Assembly (NCBI GenBank): GCA_936432065.2
Contig: OW386293.2
Coordinates: 94,199,795 to 94,263,794, forward strand
Source: Rutpela maculata
Lineage: Eukaryota > Arthropoda > Insecta > Coleoptera > Cerambycidae
DNA length: 64,000 bases
Reading direction: 5' to 3'
The notes beneath the pieces were generated by a model, which did not search any database, was not told the DNA's origin, and saw only the letters and a list, made by a program, of their open reading frames with translations. Below are positions 32,213 through 44,898 of the stretch, in pieces; position 1 is the first letter of the stretch; each line of letters opens with the position of its first letter. The position numbers and the translations under genes were made by a program.

Positions 32213-34425
32213 TAATAATAATAATAATAATAATAATTTTATTCATCCTTTCGATCACAATACAATGAAATAGGACATGTCAATAAATAGAATAAAATAT
32301 AGAATAATATGGCTAATTATACTATATGCACATATACAAAAAAATATACAGTAATACAGCTCTGAACAGGTAGCTCTTTTTTTAGATATAAAATGTATGA
32401 TTTAAAAAGTCATCGACTGAATAATAACAGCCACTTATTAAATAGCTCCGTAATTCCTTCTTAAAGGAATATAAGGAAGCTTTTAATTTCGTTAGGTAGA
32501 CAGTTAAAGAATTTTATTCCAGCCAGTAGTGGAGACTTTTCATAGAGCGCAGTTCTATGTTTTGGAATTTTTAGTAAATTACCATGTCTGGTAGGGTAAT
32601 TATGTAGTTGTGAATTTGTCTCGTACTTGCTAATATTCTTTTTTATATATATGAGACAATTATATATATACACACAAGGAAATGTCAATATAGCGTGTTG
32701 CTTAAAGAAAACTCTGCATGACTGAGTTTTCTGCAAGTCGAAAATTAATCGTATAACTCTTTTTTGAGCAATCAGCACTCTCTCGCTATCAGAAGCGCCA
32801 CCCCACAAAATGACATTATACGACAGCACTGAATTTATGAGGGCATAATAAACATTTATTAGTGTTTTTTGGTCTAATACACTTATCAGTTGTAAAATTG
32901 TATAATAGCCACTACTTATTTTCTGACAGACATAATTAATGTGATATCTCCAACTCATATCACTGTCAATATGGATACCAAGAAATTTTGTCGTTTCACT
33001 TGGAGCAACTGTTAATTGATTATAATTAATATTTATGGGTGCTTGAACTTTTTTCCTACCAAAAAACTGTAGCAAAATAGTTTTCTTGGTATTAACAATC
33101 AATTTATTAGTACCACACCAGTTGATAAATTGTTCATAAAGAGTATTGAGCTTATCCTGCAGCTCCTCAGGAGTGTCTGCCTCCTCTGCTATGGAGACGT
33201 CGTCTGCGAACAGCACAACGCATTCAGTACCAATATGAAGTGGTAAATCATTTATAAATAAAAGAAAAATAAGTGGCCCCAGTACAGAACCCTGAAGAAC
33301 CCCAATATCACTCTGAACTGGCTTCTTCTAGTTTTACAAAAATTTTTCTAAAGCTGAGGTACGATATTATCCATGAAAGAAAGTTACCTCTAAATCCCAT
33401 CGCAGAAAGTTTATCTGTCACGAATGTCGGATCTATAGAATCAAAAGCCTTGGACAGGTCAAAGAAAAGGGCAGCAACGTACTTTCTGTCATCCACGCGA
33501 TTGTACACAAATTCCAAAAAGTCAGCCGCCGCACTCTCAGTTGACCTGCCAGGTTGAAATCCATTTTGACATCTGGAAAGAATTTGATATTTTGTTAGAT
33601 ATGGAAATATTTTGTTATATATAGCGCGTTCAATTATTTTGCATATGACAGTGAGTACAGTGATAGGCCTGTAATTATCTATTATGTGTAGATCATTGTT
33701 TTTGTAGATTGGAATTGCTTTCCCTATTTTCAATTCTTCCGGGAATTTTCCCAGTTCTACAGATAGATTGTCAATGTGGGCTAGTGGCTCGGCGATAAAC
33801 TGAGCAATGGATTTAATAATCTTTGTGGACACACAATCTATTCCTACAGAATTGGTATTTTTTAATTGACTTATTATGTTTAATATATCTTCAGCAGTAA
33901 CAGGCGTGAAGAAAAATGTATTGTTATTATTGGGCATTGTAGTACATTTTTGTGGTACTTGGTTACCAAAGTGATACTTTATTTTATTTGGGACCTCGGT
34001 AGAGTAGTGCTCAGCAAATGAATTGACAATTTTATCAGTATCGTTTATAATTTCATTGTTAATTTGAATTTTTATTGACTGCGAGGTCTTAATTTTACCG
34101 GCCTTTTTACGCACTAAATTCCATACTTGTTTTTGTCTATGTTGAATGTTACTTATACCACTTAACGCATTCTGATAATAATTTAATTTTGTTCTATTAA
34201 TATTTTTCTTATGTACTTTTTTCATTTCATTATACTTAATTGCCACACCAGCATCATTTGTATTCTTTACCAACCAGAACATATCCTTCAATTGTCTACC
34301 CTTTTCTTTTATATCTCTTGTGATCCACATATTAGCTTTTTTATTTTCAGTCGAGATTTGAATTAAAGGACACGTTAAATCTATAGCATACAGTAAGCAT
34401 GATAATTTGTTTTTCATTCTAATAT
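32213..34425 (-). pseudogene. CR1/L2-group LINE (B): nearly intact reverse transcriptase
   Basis: Reading on the minus strand from about 34425, the copy has a linker with NKKANMWITRDIKEKGRQLK, the finger and palm with NYRPITVLTVICKIIERAIY, FQPGRSTESAAADFLEF and ALFFDLSKAFDSID. One frameshift near 33305 is followed by LQGSVLGPLIFLLFINDLPL, the active site VVLFADDVSIAEEA, thumb TKFLGIHIDSDMSW, and QKRVIRLIFDLQKT with TRHGNLLKIPKH to the end near 32461. The 3' end is a (TAA/ATT)n tail at 32213-32237. The copy lacks the endonuclease (5' truncation) and has only the one frameshift in the reverse transcriptase, so it is young. Confidence 0.92.
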
Positions 34426-34960
34426 TAGGAAAGCCAATAGCGGCATATACATCATATTTTCTGTAGCAGACATGCTTTAAAAATTCTCTTTGTATATTTT
34501 CTACAGTATTCACACAAATGTCATAGTTAGTATATCATTTTATTGATGCCAAATTCTGACAAAATAGATGTATAATGATTATAACGTACTAGTATGAGTA
34601 AAGTATTTGCAATTCCTAATGGAGTTTATTATCAAATCACTAATGGTGTCAGCCTAGACAATGTTTATTGGTTTCTGAGGTAGTTATAACTTATTTTATG
34701 TAATTATTTAGTGAAAGAATATGACATTTTTGAATGATGAAAAGTAATTTATTTTCTGTACACCACTGATGTATCCTAAGGAGATTTTTTGTAAATGATC
34801 ACAATCAACAGTATTGTTAACAGTGAAATAAACTTTCATATCATCAGCGCAAAGCATATAAAGCACATTTAAACCTAGTCCAATATCATTATAAATGTGT
34901 TAAATAATGATGGACCCAAATAAGAGCCCTGCGGAACTCCAGAAGTAGACATATTATATC
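34426..34960 (-). pseudogene. Outer LINE (A), reverse transcriptase part
   Basis: On the minus strand, GSYLGPSLFNTFINDIGLGL is followed by MLCADDMKVYFTVNN (active site with CADD) and a decayed thumb. Near 34513-34426 comes NTVENIQREFLKHVCYR and AAIGFPNIR, which is a post-thumb region and not the start of LINE B. The fusion of this block with the B linker at about 34425 marks the insertion point. It has several stops and is older than B. Confidence 0.7.
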
Positions 34961-35089
34961 AACAAATTGAAAACCACACCGTACAAATTGTTTTGTATCA
35001 CTAATAGCGCTTTTCAGTAACTGAACTCTATGAAACTGAGTTCAACTTTTATGTTCCACTGAGAAACTAGAACACACTTTGGCAGTTTC

Positions 35090-35290
35090 CATATTCCTTC
35101 CACTGACAAAACTGTTTTCATATACTGTGTACTGAATTCAGATTTTTTGACGAGCTCTGGTAGCTCATGCAATCGTGGAGTGCAATATAGCGCGTATGAT
35201 TAATTCAGAAAGAATGAGAACATTTAATGTAATCCATGAATTTTTGACGAATTCTTTAGGTAGTAATGAGGATGATATTATGGTAATTAG
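35090..35290 (+). repeat. Dispersed repeat T, copy 2
   Basis: This is the second copy of the sequence at 31310-31505, with the same GAGCTCTGGTAGCTCATGCA and TGGAGTGCAATATAGCGC core. No coding capacity or clear ends were recognised. Confidence 0.8.
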
Positions 35291-36359
35291 ATCAATAAAA
35301 GAAAAGGCTAGTGTGCCGAAAATTGATGTTATCGATAGACTACTATAGTACTAGAGTCGCACCATGTTATTTACTATAGAATTCATGCAGTACATGTCAT
35401 TTACATGCGTACGATGTTCACTGAAAAACGTTTTAAGAAAAGACTTGAAAAATTTAAGGAGCATTATTAACGAGTATTTGAAGTAAAAAATTGTGAATAT
35501 CGAAAGCTTTGACTACACTGTATAAATTACATCTGTCTGTATGCTAGCATCCAATTAGTTACCACATTTGCTTAATTTATTTTGTTATTGAGGATTTTAG
35601 TTCGTCGGAATTTTAGATTGTAAGAGTTTTAGTTTGTTTTTTTATGATTTTAGCTGGAATTTGGTCACAATCTGTTCTCACCTGTACATTTTTCATATAG
35701 GTTTCATCCGACAAAATTTTCTTTTGTTTACTCGTTGAGAAAAGTAAACTTTAAGAGAGGTTACCACTTAAATTTAAATAGTATAGTTTATTTCATTTAC
35801 ACGCATCGGTCAAAGTAAAGTATGCAACACACCGCATGTGGTGCAACGCGTTGGAGAGTTGTGCAGCTGCCTTATGCATCAAAACAGGCAAGAAGAAATT
35901 TGAATCCGTTTTATTAACACTTTTGGTTAAGTTTGTCGTACTACTGAACATCATTTGCAATAAAACAATATGTTAGAAACTTACAGAGCTTTACTAATAC
36001 ATCATTAATACCAAACAAGTAGATAAATTCCTTAACAGGATTAAGTCTTCAAGCGAGAGCGTGCTTATACTTTTAGTTAAGTTTATTCCACATATTAATG
36101 GAACGCCATAAGTACTTTGTTTCTTATTTGCTTCATTTATGGACAGGGATATTACCGGAAATACAATAAACAGATTATTGTCATAATAAAACTTAAATGT
36201 TCGAGTAGATTAATATTTTAATGAAACTTCTCTTGCGAAATATGAGCAATGAAAATATTCTAGTACATAGGGCGATTCATGTTTTATTCAAAACTGTTGA
36301 CATGTGCGTTCTTAAAACTGGAATTGATACCACTAAGCTAAATAAAATCATAATAGTAC
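35291..36359. other. Intergenic, nothing supported
   Basis: The sequence is AT-rich and no motif was recognised on either strand. Confidence 0.4.
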
Positions 36360-36367
36360 AGTAACTT

Positions 36368-37663
36368 ACGAAAGCGTAGAAAGGACATGCTACTTATATA
36401 TATTTTTTCTAACTAGGAATTCACAACTGTATCTCGGAATTCACAATTATATCTCGGAATTCACAATTGTCAATTCGGAATTCATGGGAATGAAGTAGTT
36501 CTACAAATACCAGATACCATACTCGATGCACGTTTCGTCAACTATGCACCACCGTCTTGAATAAAACTGAAGTAAATTTAAGAATACATTTTATTTATAC
36601 CAAATTAATGCCATGGTTCAACAAATTCAACCAATACCGTCAACCCTATATACCTTCTATCTCGACTCGATTTTACAAACCACCACCTACTAACCAATAA
36701 AGCGGAATATTTGGGATAAGACTTTTGTCACTGTTCTTACTCTTTTTACATTTTGCAATTTCTATGCTTTCTAAACCATCTTGCTGTCCTTAATTTATTA
36801 CATTTCTAATTAGCCTTCGGTTATTTCTCATAGGGAACGTAGAGCATAAAATTAAATCAAACGAAAAGTCCGGGATTTATGGAAATCAGTTGTAAGGATT
36901 ATAATTTGAAGAATGTAGTATAACAATCACGGAATAGAGATCAACAACTTAAGGTTAATTTGGAACATAAGAAATAATAGGCAACTGGATACATTTGAAA
37001 ACTTAAAAATTGCAAATGAAAAGAGACCTTTCCCCAAATAGCCCGCTTTATTAGTTAGTAGATCATGTACTAGTTAGTGGGTTGCATTGGTGCGTTGATT
37101 GACATTAATTTAATACAAATACAGCATATATTGTTTAATTTCCATTGGCTTTAATCATCTGCAGATGATGTCAATATGGTTGGTGAAACGAGTATCGAGT
37201 ATAGCATTCGGATATTTGTAGATCTAATTCCGTTGAAGAGATCCACTTACATTTATACTGACTTTGTATTGTTCGACTTTATTAAGAACAATAGGAGCCC
37301 GCACGTCCAAGTCTGCTTTGAGCTGCCAAGAGCCAAAAGCTCGAAACCAGTACGCAAATACTCTGAACACCTGTCGAAGCGACAGGACTTCTTTAATTTA
37401 ATTACAGTTTCCATCACCAGTATTTGTTCCAAGCACACTGGGTTTCTAGTAATGATGGTAATTTCATTCAGAACGCACATCCTGATCACAGAATTAGGAA
37501 ACCAAGAGGAAGGAATAGGACAAAATTGCATATTTTATCTACCGTTCCTCTATATTATTACTTCTTTAGTGATTCCGACTTAACAATTGTGAATTCCGAG
37601 AAACAGTTGTGAATTCCGAATTAAAAAAGATATATTAACGGCATGGCCTTTCTACGCTTTCGC
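36368..37663. mobile_element. TIR DNA element with 8-bp duplication AGTAACTT
   Basis: The left end ACGAAAGCGTAGAAAGGACA is inverted at the right end (GGCCTTTCTACGCTTTCGC). AGTAACTT flanks both sides (36360-36367 and 37664-37671). The inverted similarity extends about 100 bp and includes two to three copies of CTCGGAATTCACAA near 36415-36475 and 37575-37620. Inside lies a second, shorter inverted pair (about 36685-36770 against 36990-37075) and an RTE-like fragment at 37160. An 8-bp duplication fits hAT, P or Merlin, but the terminal bases match none clearly. No transposase is seen. Confidence 0.8.
37155..37235 (+). pseudogene. RTE-like LINE active-site fragment
   Basis: A short piece reads FHWL, stop, then SSADDVNMVGETSIEYSI. 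The (Y/S)ADDVN-hydrophobic-GE pattern is typical of RTE-type reverse transcriptases. Only about 25 codons are recognisable. It lies inside the element with AGTAACTT duplications. Confidence 0.45.
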
Positions 37664-37671
37664 AGTAACTT

Positions 37672-39326
37672 GGTTATTTCCCTTCGGATTAATTTTATAG
37701 CAGAGTTAAATTCAAATATTTTTGGACAGTTTGATTCAAAATGGGTCAAATATGGAATATTAAAAAGGAATAAGTGTGCTTTTCCGTTGGGGGGGTGAGT
37801 TTCACCCCAACGCTTTTCAAACAGTCATAACGGTATTTTACGTCAATGGACGAGATAATCAAGATATACGTCAACTTATGAGATGCGTGCTGTCAGAAAA
37901 TGTGTGTTTGAGGCGATTTCACGTACATTCTTACAGAAATTTCAGGTATTACTATACATTATCACCTTTGAGAACACATGCAAATATATAAGATAGAAAT
38001 TCGAAATATTTCATTCACATTTTAGGCCCAAAAATATAACGATACAGTACCTAATGATATGAGCTTGATAATGAAATATGATAAAAGTCACTACTCAAAT
38101 GAATTCATCGCGTAACGGTTCTCAAAAATATAATACAACAATTGGGAAAGCTTAAATTGATAAAATGGAATAAAGGAAACATTTAGGAACACAAGAGAAG
38201 TATGACAAAAGACGAATCAATATGATAAAAATAGAAATGTACATATTTATTTCTATTGTCCCGAAAAAAACGTAGCCCGTAGCATGTAACATGATTATAT
38301 AAGAAAAGAGAATTTCATTGCTGACAGTAAATCAAGAGACAATACATATTTAGATACTGCTACCAGTTGTATATTCAATTAATGTTTTTTAAAATAAAAT
38401 ACAATTTCTGACAATATACTTTTAAGAAGGCATATGGCGATGAGACAATAATTCAAATAATCCACAGTGTGTGGGAGTAAATGGTTTTGTTTTAGGTGAC
38501 TTCAATCAAGAAAGGTATTCACAATGGGGAACATTTCTTTTCATTATTTCCGCCAGAGTGCAGCAGCCTCACTCGGTTGTTTCACATACCTTTCTAGGTA
38601 TGTGGGTTGTTCGCGCTGTTGAGGTTATGTTATATCCAATGTCAATACGAACAGTATCTCTTTGAATAAACAAAATAAATTAGAAAAACGTATAAAATGA
38701 AAACATGTTGCTGTGTACCAAAGTATTCCAACACAGAAAATTTGAACTATTACAGGTTATACTATATGACAAGTACAGAATAACTAAACCGAGTAGGCAT
38801 GGTGCAATCTGTCGGATATATTAAGAACTGGCTTGGATTGTTCCCCATTGACTAAAAGTTACACAGATTTTAAACTGCAGTAAACTTGAATATTAATATT
38901 TAACCCAATCAAAACAAAAACAATATATTCAGCGATTGACCTGATTAATCTAAGATACGTACGATAAATATTACACAAAAAACAAACAAACAGAAGATTA
39001 ACAATACTTAACAATAGAATGAGATTCGGCACAAAACAAAGTACAACTAGTTGTCAATGGATTGACTCAGATGACAGCCAACCATAAAAGAGTCTGATGG
39101 TGGCACCGCACATCTGTCAAATATATTATTTACAAACGATTCAAATTTAAATTTAATATTTTTAGTCACGACCCTACTAACGTAAGGCAAGTGATGTCTG
39201 ACTAACTATTATAATTCGTTGTAAATAATATATATTTTATCTACGACTACTATATCATCATTGATTAATTAGAAAATATGTTTTATATATATTTTGCTAT
39301 ATAATGCCATATATTATTCCCGCAAG
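37672..39326. other. Intergenic, nothing firm
   Basis: The stretch is AT-rich with no assigned frame. TATTTTATCTACGACTACTA near 39233 is echoed in inverted form near 39750, suggesting a decayed foldback around the palindrome at 39327. Confidence 0.35.
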
Positions 39327-39373
39327 GATTAACATTGAGGGAATAATGGATCATTATTCCCTCAATGTTAATC
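39327..39373. repeat. Perfect 22-bp stem palindrome with 3-nt loop
   Basis: The arm GATTAACATTGAGGGAATAA (plus TG) is followed by GAT and its exact 22-nt inverse. A perfect stem this long implies recent origin or a young foldback centre. The flanks pair only weakly. Confidence 0.95.
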
Positions 39374-41540
39374 AAAAAACAGTACCACAGAAAACGTTAT
39401 AGTTTACCTTTTCTGTGACAGTACTTAAATCATAACGTCTTTGAATAGTAGCCATTATATGCAAGTAGAATACCATACTTTGTCCACGACTATTAAATAT
39501 TTTTGATTAAATTGTTCACTGAAGAAATTAATTAATGAATTAACTGTATTATTCTTTTTGAGTAATATGTAAAATTATTATAAATAACGTTGACGTTTAA
39601 ATTCAATTTGACAAGTCGTTCTTTTGACACATAACGGCCTACCCATTAACATTCCATCATCTGTTCAATTTATCAATTGCAGCAACATTAAAATACATTT
39701 TGCTGCAAAGTAAAAAAACTGTATCATTTTTTATTTCTAAAAATTAGTCGTAGATAAAGTATAGTATACAACTCGCTATAATGATTATTATTACCTCGGA
39801 TGGTTACAATACTCCCTCGATGCGCTCGCTCAAGTTGTAATCTCCATCCTCAATAATAATAGTCTTCATTATATGCGTCTGAAAATAAGAAGTACGCCAC
39901 CTGGTGGTCTATAGTCAAACTAATTATGGGCCTTTCTGTCATTGTCTCTTTAGTGTACGATGATATCAACAATAAGTAAATGATAAATTGAGATGCTAAG
40001 TTATTAAAAATATGATAGCGTTTAAAGGGGCTACACAAGATACAATTTGCTGGAGCCAACCTAGTCGGTATCCTTTGTAGATTGCAGGGAAAACTCGTGA
40101 AAGTTGAGTTGGCACGACAATGTTCAAAGAATACCCTCTTTGATGTAGACAACCTTTAACCAGGTATTGAGAGGGTAAAAGCTGGTGCAAATAACCGTTG
40201 CCCGAGTAGCAATAATAATGGCCTGAACAATCACACATTGTAAGTGAAATTTCTGAAATAAGTAAATATATGCAATTTCAGCATATTTATAAAAGTAATA
40301 TATACTATTGCACTATGCACTATTATGTTTTACCCCTGAATATTTCTATTTCATATTTTACAAAATACTGTTTCATTTAGTTTACTTAAAGAATTAATAA
40401 ATATCTTTTCTGTTATATTCAATGTACCACTAATTTCATGGGTATTTGATCTGACACTTGTTTGTAAACATAGAGCATACGCATTTATTAAGTTTTGTAT
40501 TGAATATGGGTTGTACCACACAAAATAATTTGTCCTGCATTTAAAACATATTCCGCTTCATACACACACTTAGAATTTTTACATTTTTAGTGCTTCCCAA
40601 ATGTTCCGTACATTGCAATATGCTTAACCTAAATGTCACTCATGTTTCCTGAAAAAAAAGTGATTTAAACTACAACTGTACATAAATTTAAAGAAATATT
40701 TAAGTTTATTAATATTTAACTAGCCAGACACCGTTTATGTCGAAGAAACTGTACTTTTCAAGGTAAAAACTAGATAACCTAAAAAAATATAATATTTGCT
40801 GAATAATGCCATTAACATCTTGCAAATCACTTACAGCAAAATCTTGCAAACCTTTAGGTCATATATTATTAATGTTATTATTTTTACCGCCAAAAATAAC
40901 AATAAACAGAAAAAAATCAATATAAGCATTCGCCATATAAACAAACAAAGGGCCTATAATTAGTTCACGAGTTCTCCACTTTGGCGCTGGCATCTTAAAT
41001 TCAAACACCTATAGCATCGTTGTATAATATACTATTTCAGAATTCTCTAATTGCTCCAAAAGATCAGCCAAGAGTAAATATAAAATATATTTACTGATTT
41101 GAGTACAGCCCACTTCAGTTTATTTATTTTATTTTATACTTTACATAAATTATTGGGACTCGATTATTAAAATATAGGCCAAAATTGATAGGGATTATTC
41201 ATTTAGCGGTAAACAAAAAAAAGCCGCGGGAAAAAACCCAAAGAAAAAGAAAGCCTCGAAAAAAAAAAAAGACGAAGGAAAATAAAGCCGCGGAAGAAAA
41301 GGCTGCGTTACAGAAAAAAGGTTTGTTTTCTTTGATAAATCTGTTTGGATATTTGAGTTTATTGTGCTCAAGTGTTTTATGTAAAGTGGCTTTTCTACGC
41401 ACGGATTTTTTTTCCAGGATTCTCTTTCCGCTGATTTTTTTCCACAGCTTTTTCCTATATTCAATTCAGTATAATTAAAATATATGGCAACAACTTAATA
41501 CTATTTTTTGAAATCATCTCAAAAAACACGTTACTTCCTT
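39374..41540. other. Intergenic, nothing firm
   Basis: No gene was recognised. A GCTGGAGCCAAC word at about 40050, followed by GTCGGTAT, also occurs at 45824 and 46151. The lysine-rich frame at 41185-41478 is an A-rich low-complexity artefact. Confidence 0.35.
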
Positions 41541-43125
41541 TCTAGCCCAGACGACAGAGAACATTTTTACAGTGAAACCCACAAAAAGTTGCAAACTGAA
41601 TAATTTTTTTTTAATGAGTTCGTGAAAATGTATAGAATAATATCCTGAAAAGTTTACATTCCCCTTGGATGCAGAACACAAAAAAAAAGTGAAAAGAAAA
41701 AGTTTTTCAAAATTTTTAAATTAAGTCAGGGCAGGAAAAAATAAAAAATACAGGTGGATAGACCACGTGTTTCTGAACAAAAAATATTGTAATAAAATTT
41801 TTCGCTAAAGCCACGGTATTCCTGGAAAAAAATAGTGAAGTAACCTTGTCTCTCTGCGCGGCTAGCGCACGGTTAAATACATACTATGGAACCTCTAAAA
41901 ATTTTTAGCTGTTCTATAGAGTAAGATAAAGCTTTTTCTCTCTCTGATTACACGTTTTAAACATTTTTCTTAGTGAATAGGAGGATAAATAGTGAGTATG
42001 GAGGGAAAATATATAATTATCAATGCATACACAGACACCACACATACCTGCTGAATCGCTCGCATGAATTTTTACGTACCTTTACTGTATTGTATTTATT
42101 ATAGGTACACCTAGGCACATTTCAGCTATATCCAATGGATTCCTTATACATTTGTTAATGTATTGGAAAAGTTCCAGAATTTGTATTCAAAACAATCAAA
42201 GATATTTTCATAGTTATAAGGATAAGACCGTGAAAATCGCAATTTCTTATCATGATCTGATTGATCATATTTTCGAAAAAATGCATACAAGTAAACGATT
42301 TTGTATTTGAACATTCGAAAAATATACATTTTTTTCGAAATAGTGATATTTTATTTTTTCCAATGGGTCAATTTTTCGACAAGTTACAGCCTCCAATACA
42401 TATATTTATCAAAAAAAAATCATCAAGCAAGGAGATTAAAATGATTTGAGATGTACTTTTTTTTAATCCTCGTTACTACAACGTGATAAACCATATTAAT
42501 CATGAAGTGTACATACTTTTCAACAGTTCTCAATGAAGAAAGAATTTTTTTGAAGGGCTTTTATTTTTTTCTATATTGTTTATTGCGACGATTGAGTTCA
42601 GGCGTGATAATATATATAAGTATATTTTTCCCATCCATCCTTTGTTTGTATTGTTTTAAACAAAAAAGCATCAGAAAGCTACAATTTCCATCTTTTAAAT
42701 GAATCAGCACTCATATAGATTGAACAAATTCTCATTTAGTGACATGTAATTTAGTGCGTCGGTGTCACAGTCATGCGTATTCAAGCGCGTGCACGCATGG
42801 ATCTCACTCCGAGTTATAACGTTACATTTGACTATTTTTTTCCGGGAAAACCGTGGCTTTAACGATAAATTTTGTTAGGACATTTTCTGTTCATAAATAC
42901 GTGGTCTATCCATATGCATTTTTTATTTTTTTCTACCTTGATTTAATTTAGAAATTTTTAAAAAATGGATGAAAAAAAATTTTTTTCACTTTTTTTTATG
43001 TTCTGCACCCGAGCGAAATGTAAACTTTTCAGGATATTATTCTACACACTTTCACCAACTCATTAAAAAAAAGTTTACACAGTTTGCAATTTTTTTGTGG
43101 GTAAATACCTACGTCGACTGGGCTA
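41541..43125. mobile_element. Long-TIR element (~300-bp inverted repeats), non-coding
   Basis: The left arm (about 41543-41845) and right arm (about 42825-43125) are inverted copies. They share TAGCCCAG at the tip, CACAAAAAGTTGCAAACTG-type, ATATCCTGAAAAGTTTACAT, the GTGGATAGACCACGT-type block and AAAGCCACGGT-type innermost words. The ~980-bp centre is unrelated between halves and shows no transposase. The exact ends and target duplication are unclear. Confidence 0.75.
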
Positions 43126-43579
43126 TTCTTTCTACTCAACAACCACTTAGTTACCTGTTTTTCTTTTTTTTTTTTTATTCTCTAAATCAGATTATTGTTT
43201 TCCGTCAATCTAAGAACTGAAAATTCACTCAAATAATTGACGTATCTTAAAATCATAGTAAGTATCTAAAATTCCGAACGCACTGTTAGTCTTAAAATAG
43301 TTATTTGTATATTACAAATGCAAATTATTGAAATCGGCAGTGACACTTTGTGCTTGAAATACTCACCAAATATCTTCTACATGAATAATAAATCATAAAA
43401 ATTAAAAATATTTTGGCAATATTGTGTCGGCGATTGTTGGTAGTTGTCAAGTTGTTGTCAGTTTGTGTTGATTTCCAAAGGTTCATAACAGTATCTGCAT
43501 TTGTCTCCAAGGAAATGTGAAAATCAACAAATTAAATACCTTGGTTTGCTATTTTAGTATTTTCGTATTTATTGGAGAA
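43126..43579. other. Spacer, nothing supported
   Basis: The sequence is AT-rich and no feature was recognised. Confidence 0.4.
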
Positions 43580-44645
43580 ATGCTGGAAAGTAATGTGGAT
43601 GATAGCGATTTTCCAAATACTCCAGCAGGTGTGACAGAACAAGCGAATATTATAACTTTAAACCTTTTACAGGAGAAGTACGAAACTCCAAAACGAAAAC
43701 GTGACAAATTATACGGAAAATGTGTTGTTGGTTTATTTCACAATGAAGTCTACATCAATTAAAGCTGGTAGATATTCTTAACATTGAAGGCTACTCTTCT
43801 GATAAAAAATGACCTAGATATCGGCCAATACAAGAAAGTTGTTATCTTCTGGAAAGGAAAATCAGTAGGATGCAAGGCAGATAAATGAGAATTCTGAGAT
43901 AGATACACTTATCAGAAGAACAGTTTCAAATGCGGAAGGTAATATAAGCATTTTTAAATCAATCAAAAATGGTTTCTTATAAGACTTATTGTTTCAGTTT
44001 GCACTTATTATGGGTCTCTGTGCATCGTGCCATAGAGACGAATTGTTAAAAATGACCATTGATGACGTCGAAGATAAGGAAAGTGTCCTCATTATAAAAG
44101 TTCCAGATACAAAAACCTACAACCAGATAACAGGAATTTTCTGATCCCTTGCCGCAAATATGTGGCGCTACGATCAGCAAAAGCAACAACTACTCGTCGC
44201 TTGTTCTTGTACTATAGAAATGGAAAATACATTTGTCAAGTAGTGGATATGAAAATTATAAAATAACCACTAAAGTTTGAGAATATATAAAATTATCTGA
44301 CCCAAAATCTTTTACTGGTCATTGTTTTCGCAGGTCCTCCGCCATTATTTTGGCGGAATCGGAAGCAAACTTAGTAAGCATTAAACACCACGGACGCTGG
44401 AGCTCCTCCACTGTGGCCGAAGGTTGCATTGAGGATTCAGTCAACACCAAAACTGCAACCACAAAGTGAAGATATTTTTCGAAAGAAGTAGCAGTAGCGA
44501 TAAATTACCTCAAAAATGCTCAGAAAGTTGTAGAACTAGAGCTTGTTCGTAGAGAAACATCAGAACATCAAGTCGCATTTCGTCACAAAATGGAAATGTT
44601 GCTCTTGCTAATTTCAGTAGTTTAAATTCCACTCAGGAATCATCA
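43580..44645 (+). pseudogene. Crypton-type tyrosine recombinase, nucleophile Tyr replaced by Cys
   Basis: The start MLESNVDDSDFPNTPAG and ITLNLLQEKYETPKRKRDK match the N-terminal region of Crypton-like recombinases. LDIGQYKKVVIFWKGKSVG follows in another frame. A good donor (GTAATA at 43939) and a TTGTTTCAG acceptor (to 43997) may bound an intron. The catalytic part gives IMGLCASCHRDELLKMT (first Arg), FTGHCFRRSSAIILAES (HxxR) and VSIKHHGRWSSSTVAEG (second His/Trp). CIEDS follows, with Cys at 44425-44427 where the Tyr nucleophile belongs. Stops and frameshifts occur near 43760, 43900 and 44140. The tail MNNLTNSTLTFNV continues at 46905 beyond a hAT-type insertion. Confidence 0.85.
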
Positions 44646-44898
44646 TGAACAATCAGGGCCGGATTATCCATAAGGCTAAATAGGCTATAGCCTAGGGGCG
44701 CCGAAGCGCGAGGGTGCGCTTCGGCAATTCCAAACTAACTAATTTTATCTTCCGACGGCCGACGGATGACATTTACTCTTTACCATTGACCTTTGGAAAA
44801 TAAAATGTATTGTAGGGTCGTATAGTGCATAAGGGCTGGTGAAAAAAACAGCCACAAAATCGAGTTGGAATAATGAGCGTAAAAAAATTGTTTGTTTA

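Noticed and set aside
37253..37531. Minus-strand 92-codon frame opposite the RTE fragment
   Set aside because: It has no motif of its own. The opposite strand carries the recognisable ADDVN motif.
39850..40238. Overlapping minus-strand frames as a coding region
   Set aside because: Part of the text is shared with a non-coding foldback at 45755, which argues for repeat sequence and against a gene.
41185..41478. Lysine-rich open frame that looks like a basic nuclear protein
   Set aside because: It comes from an A-rich low-complexity run with no family motif. Both strands are open for the same reason.
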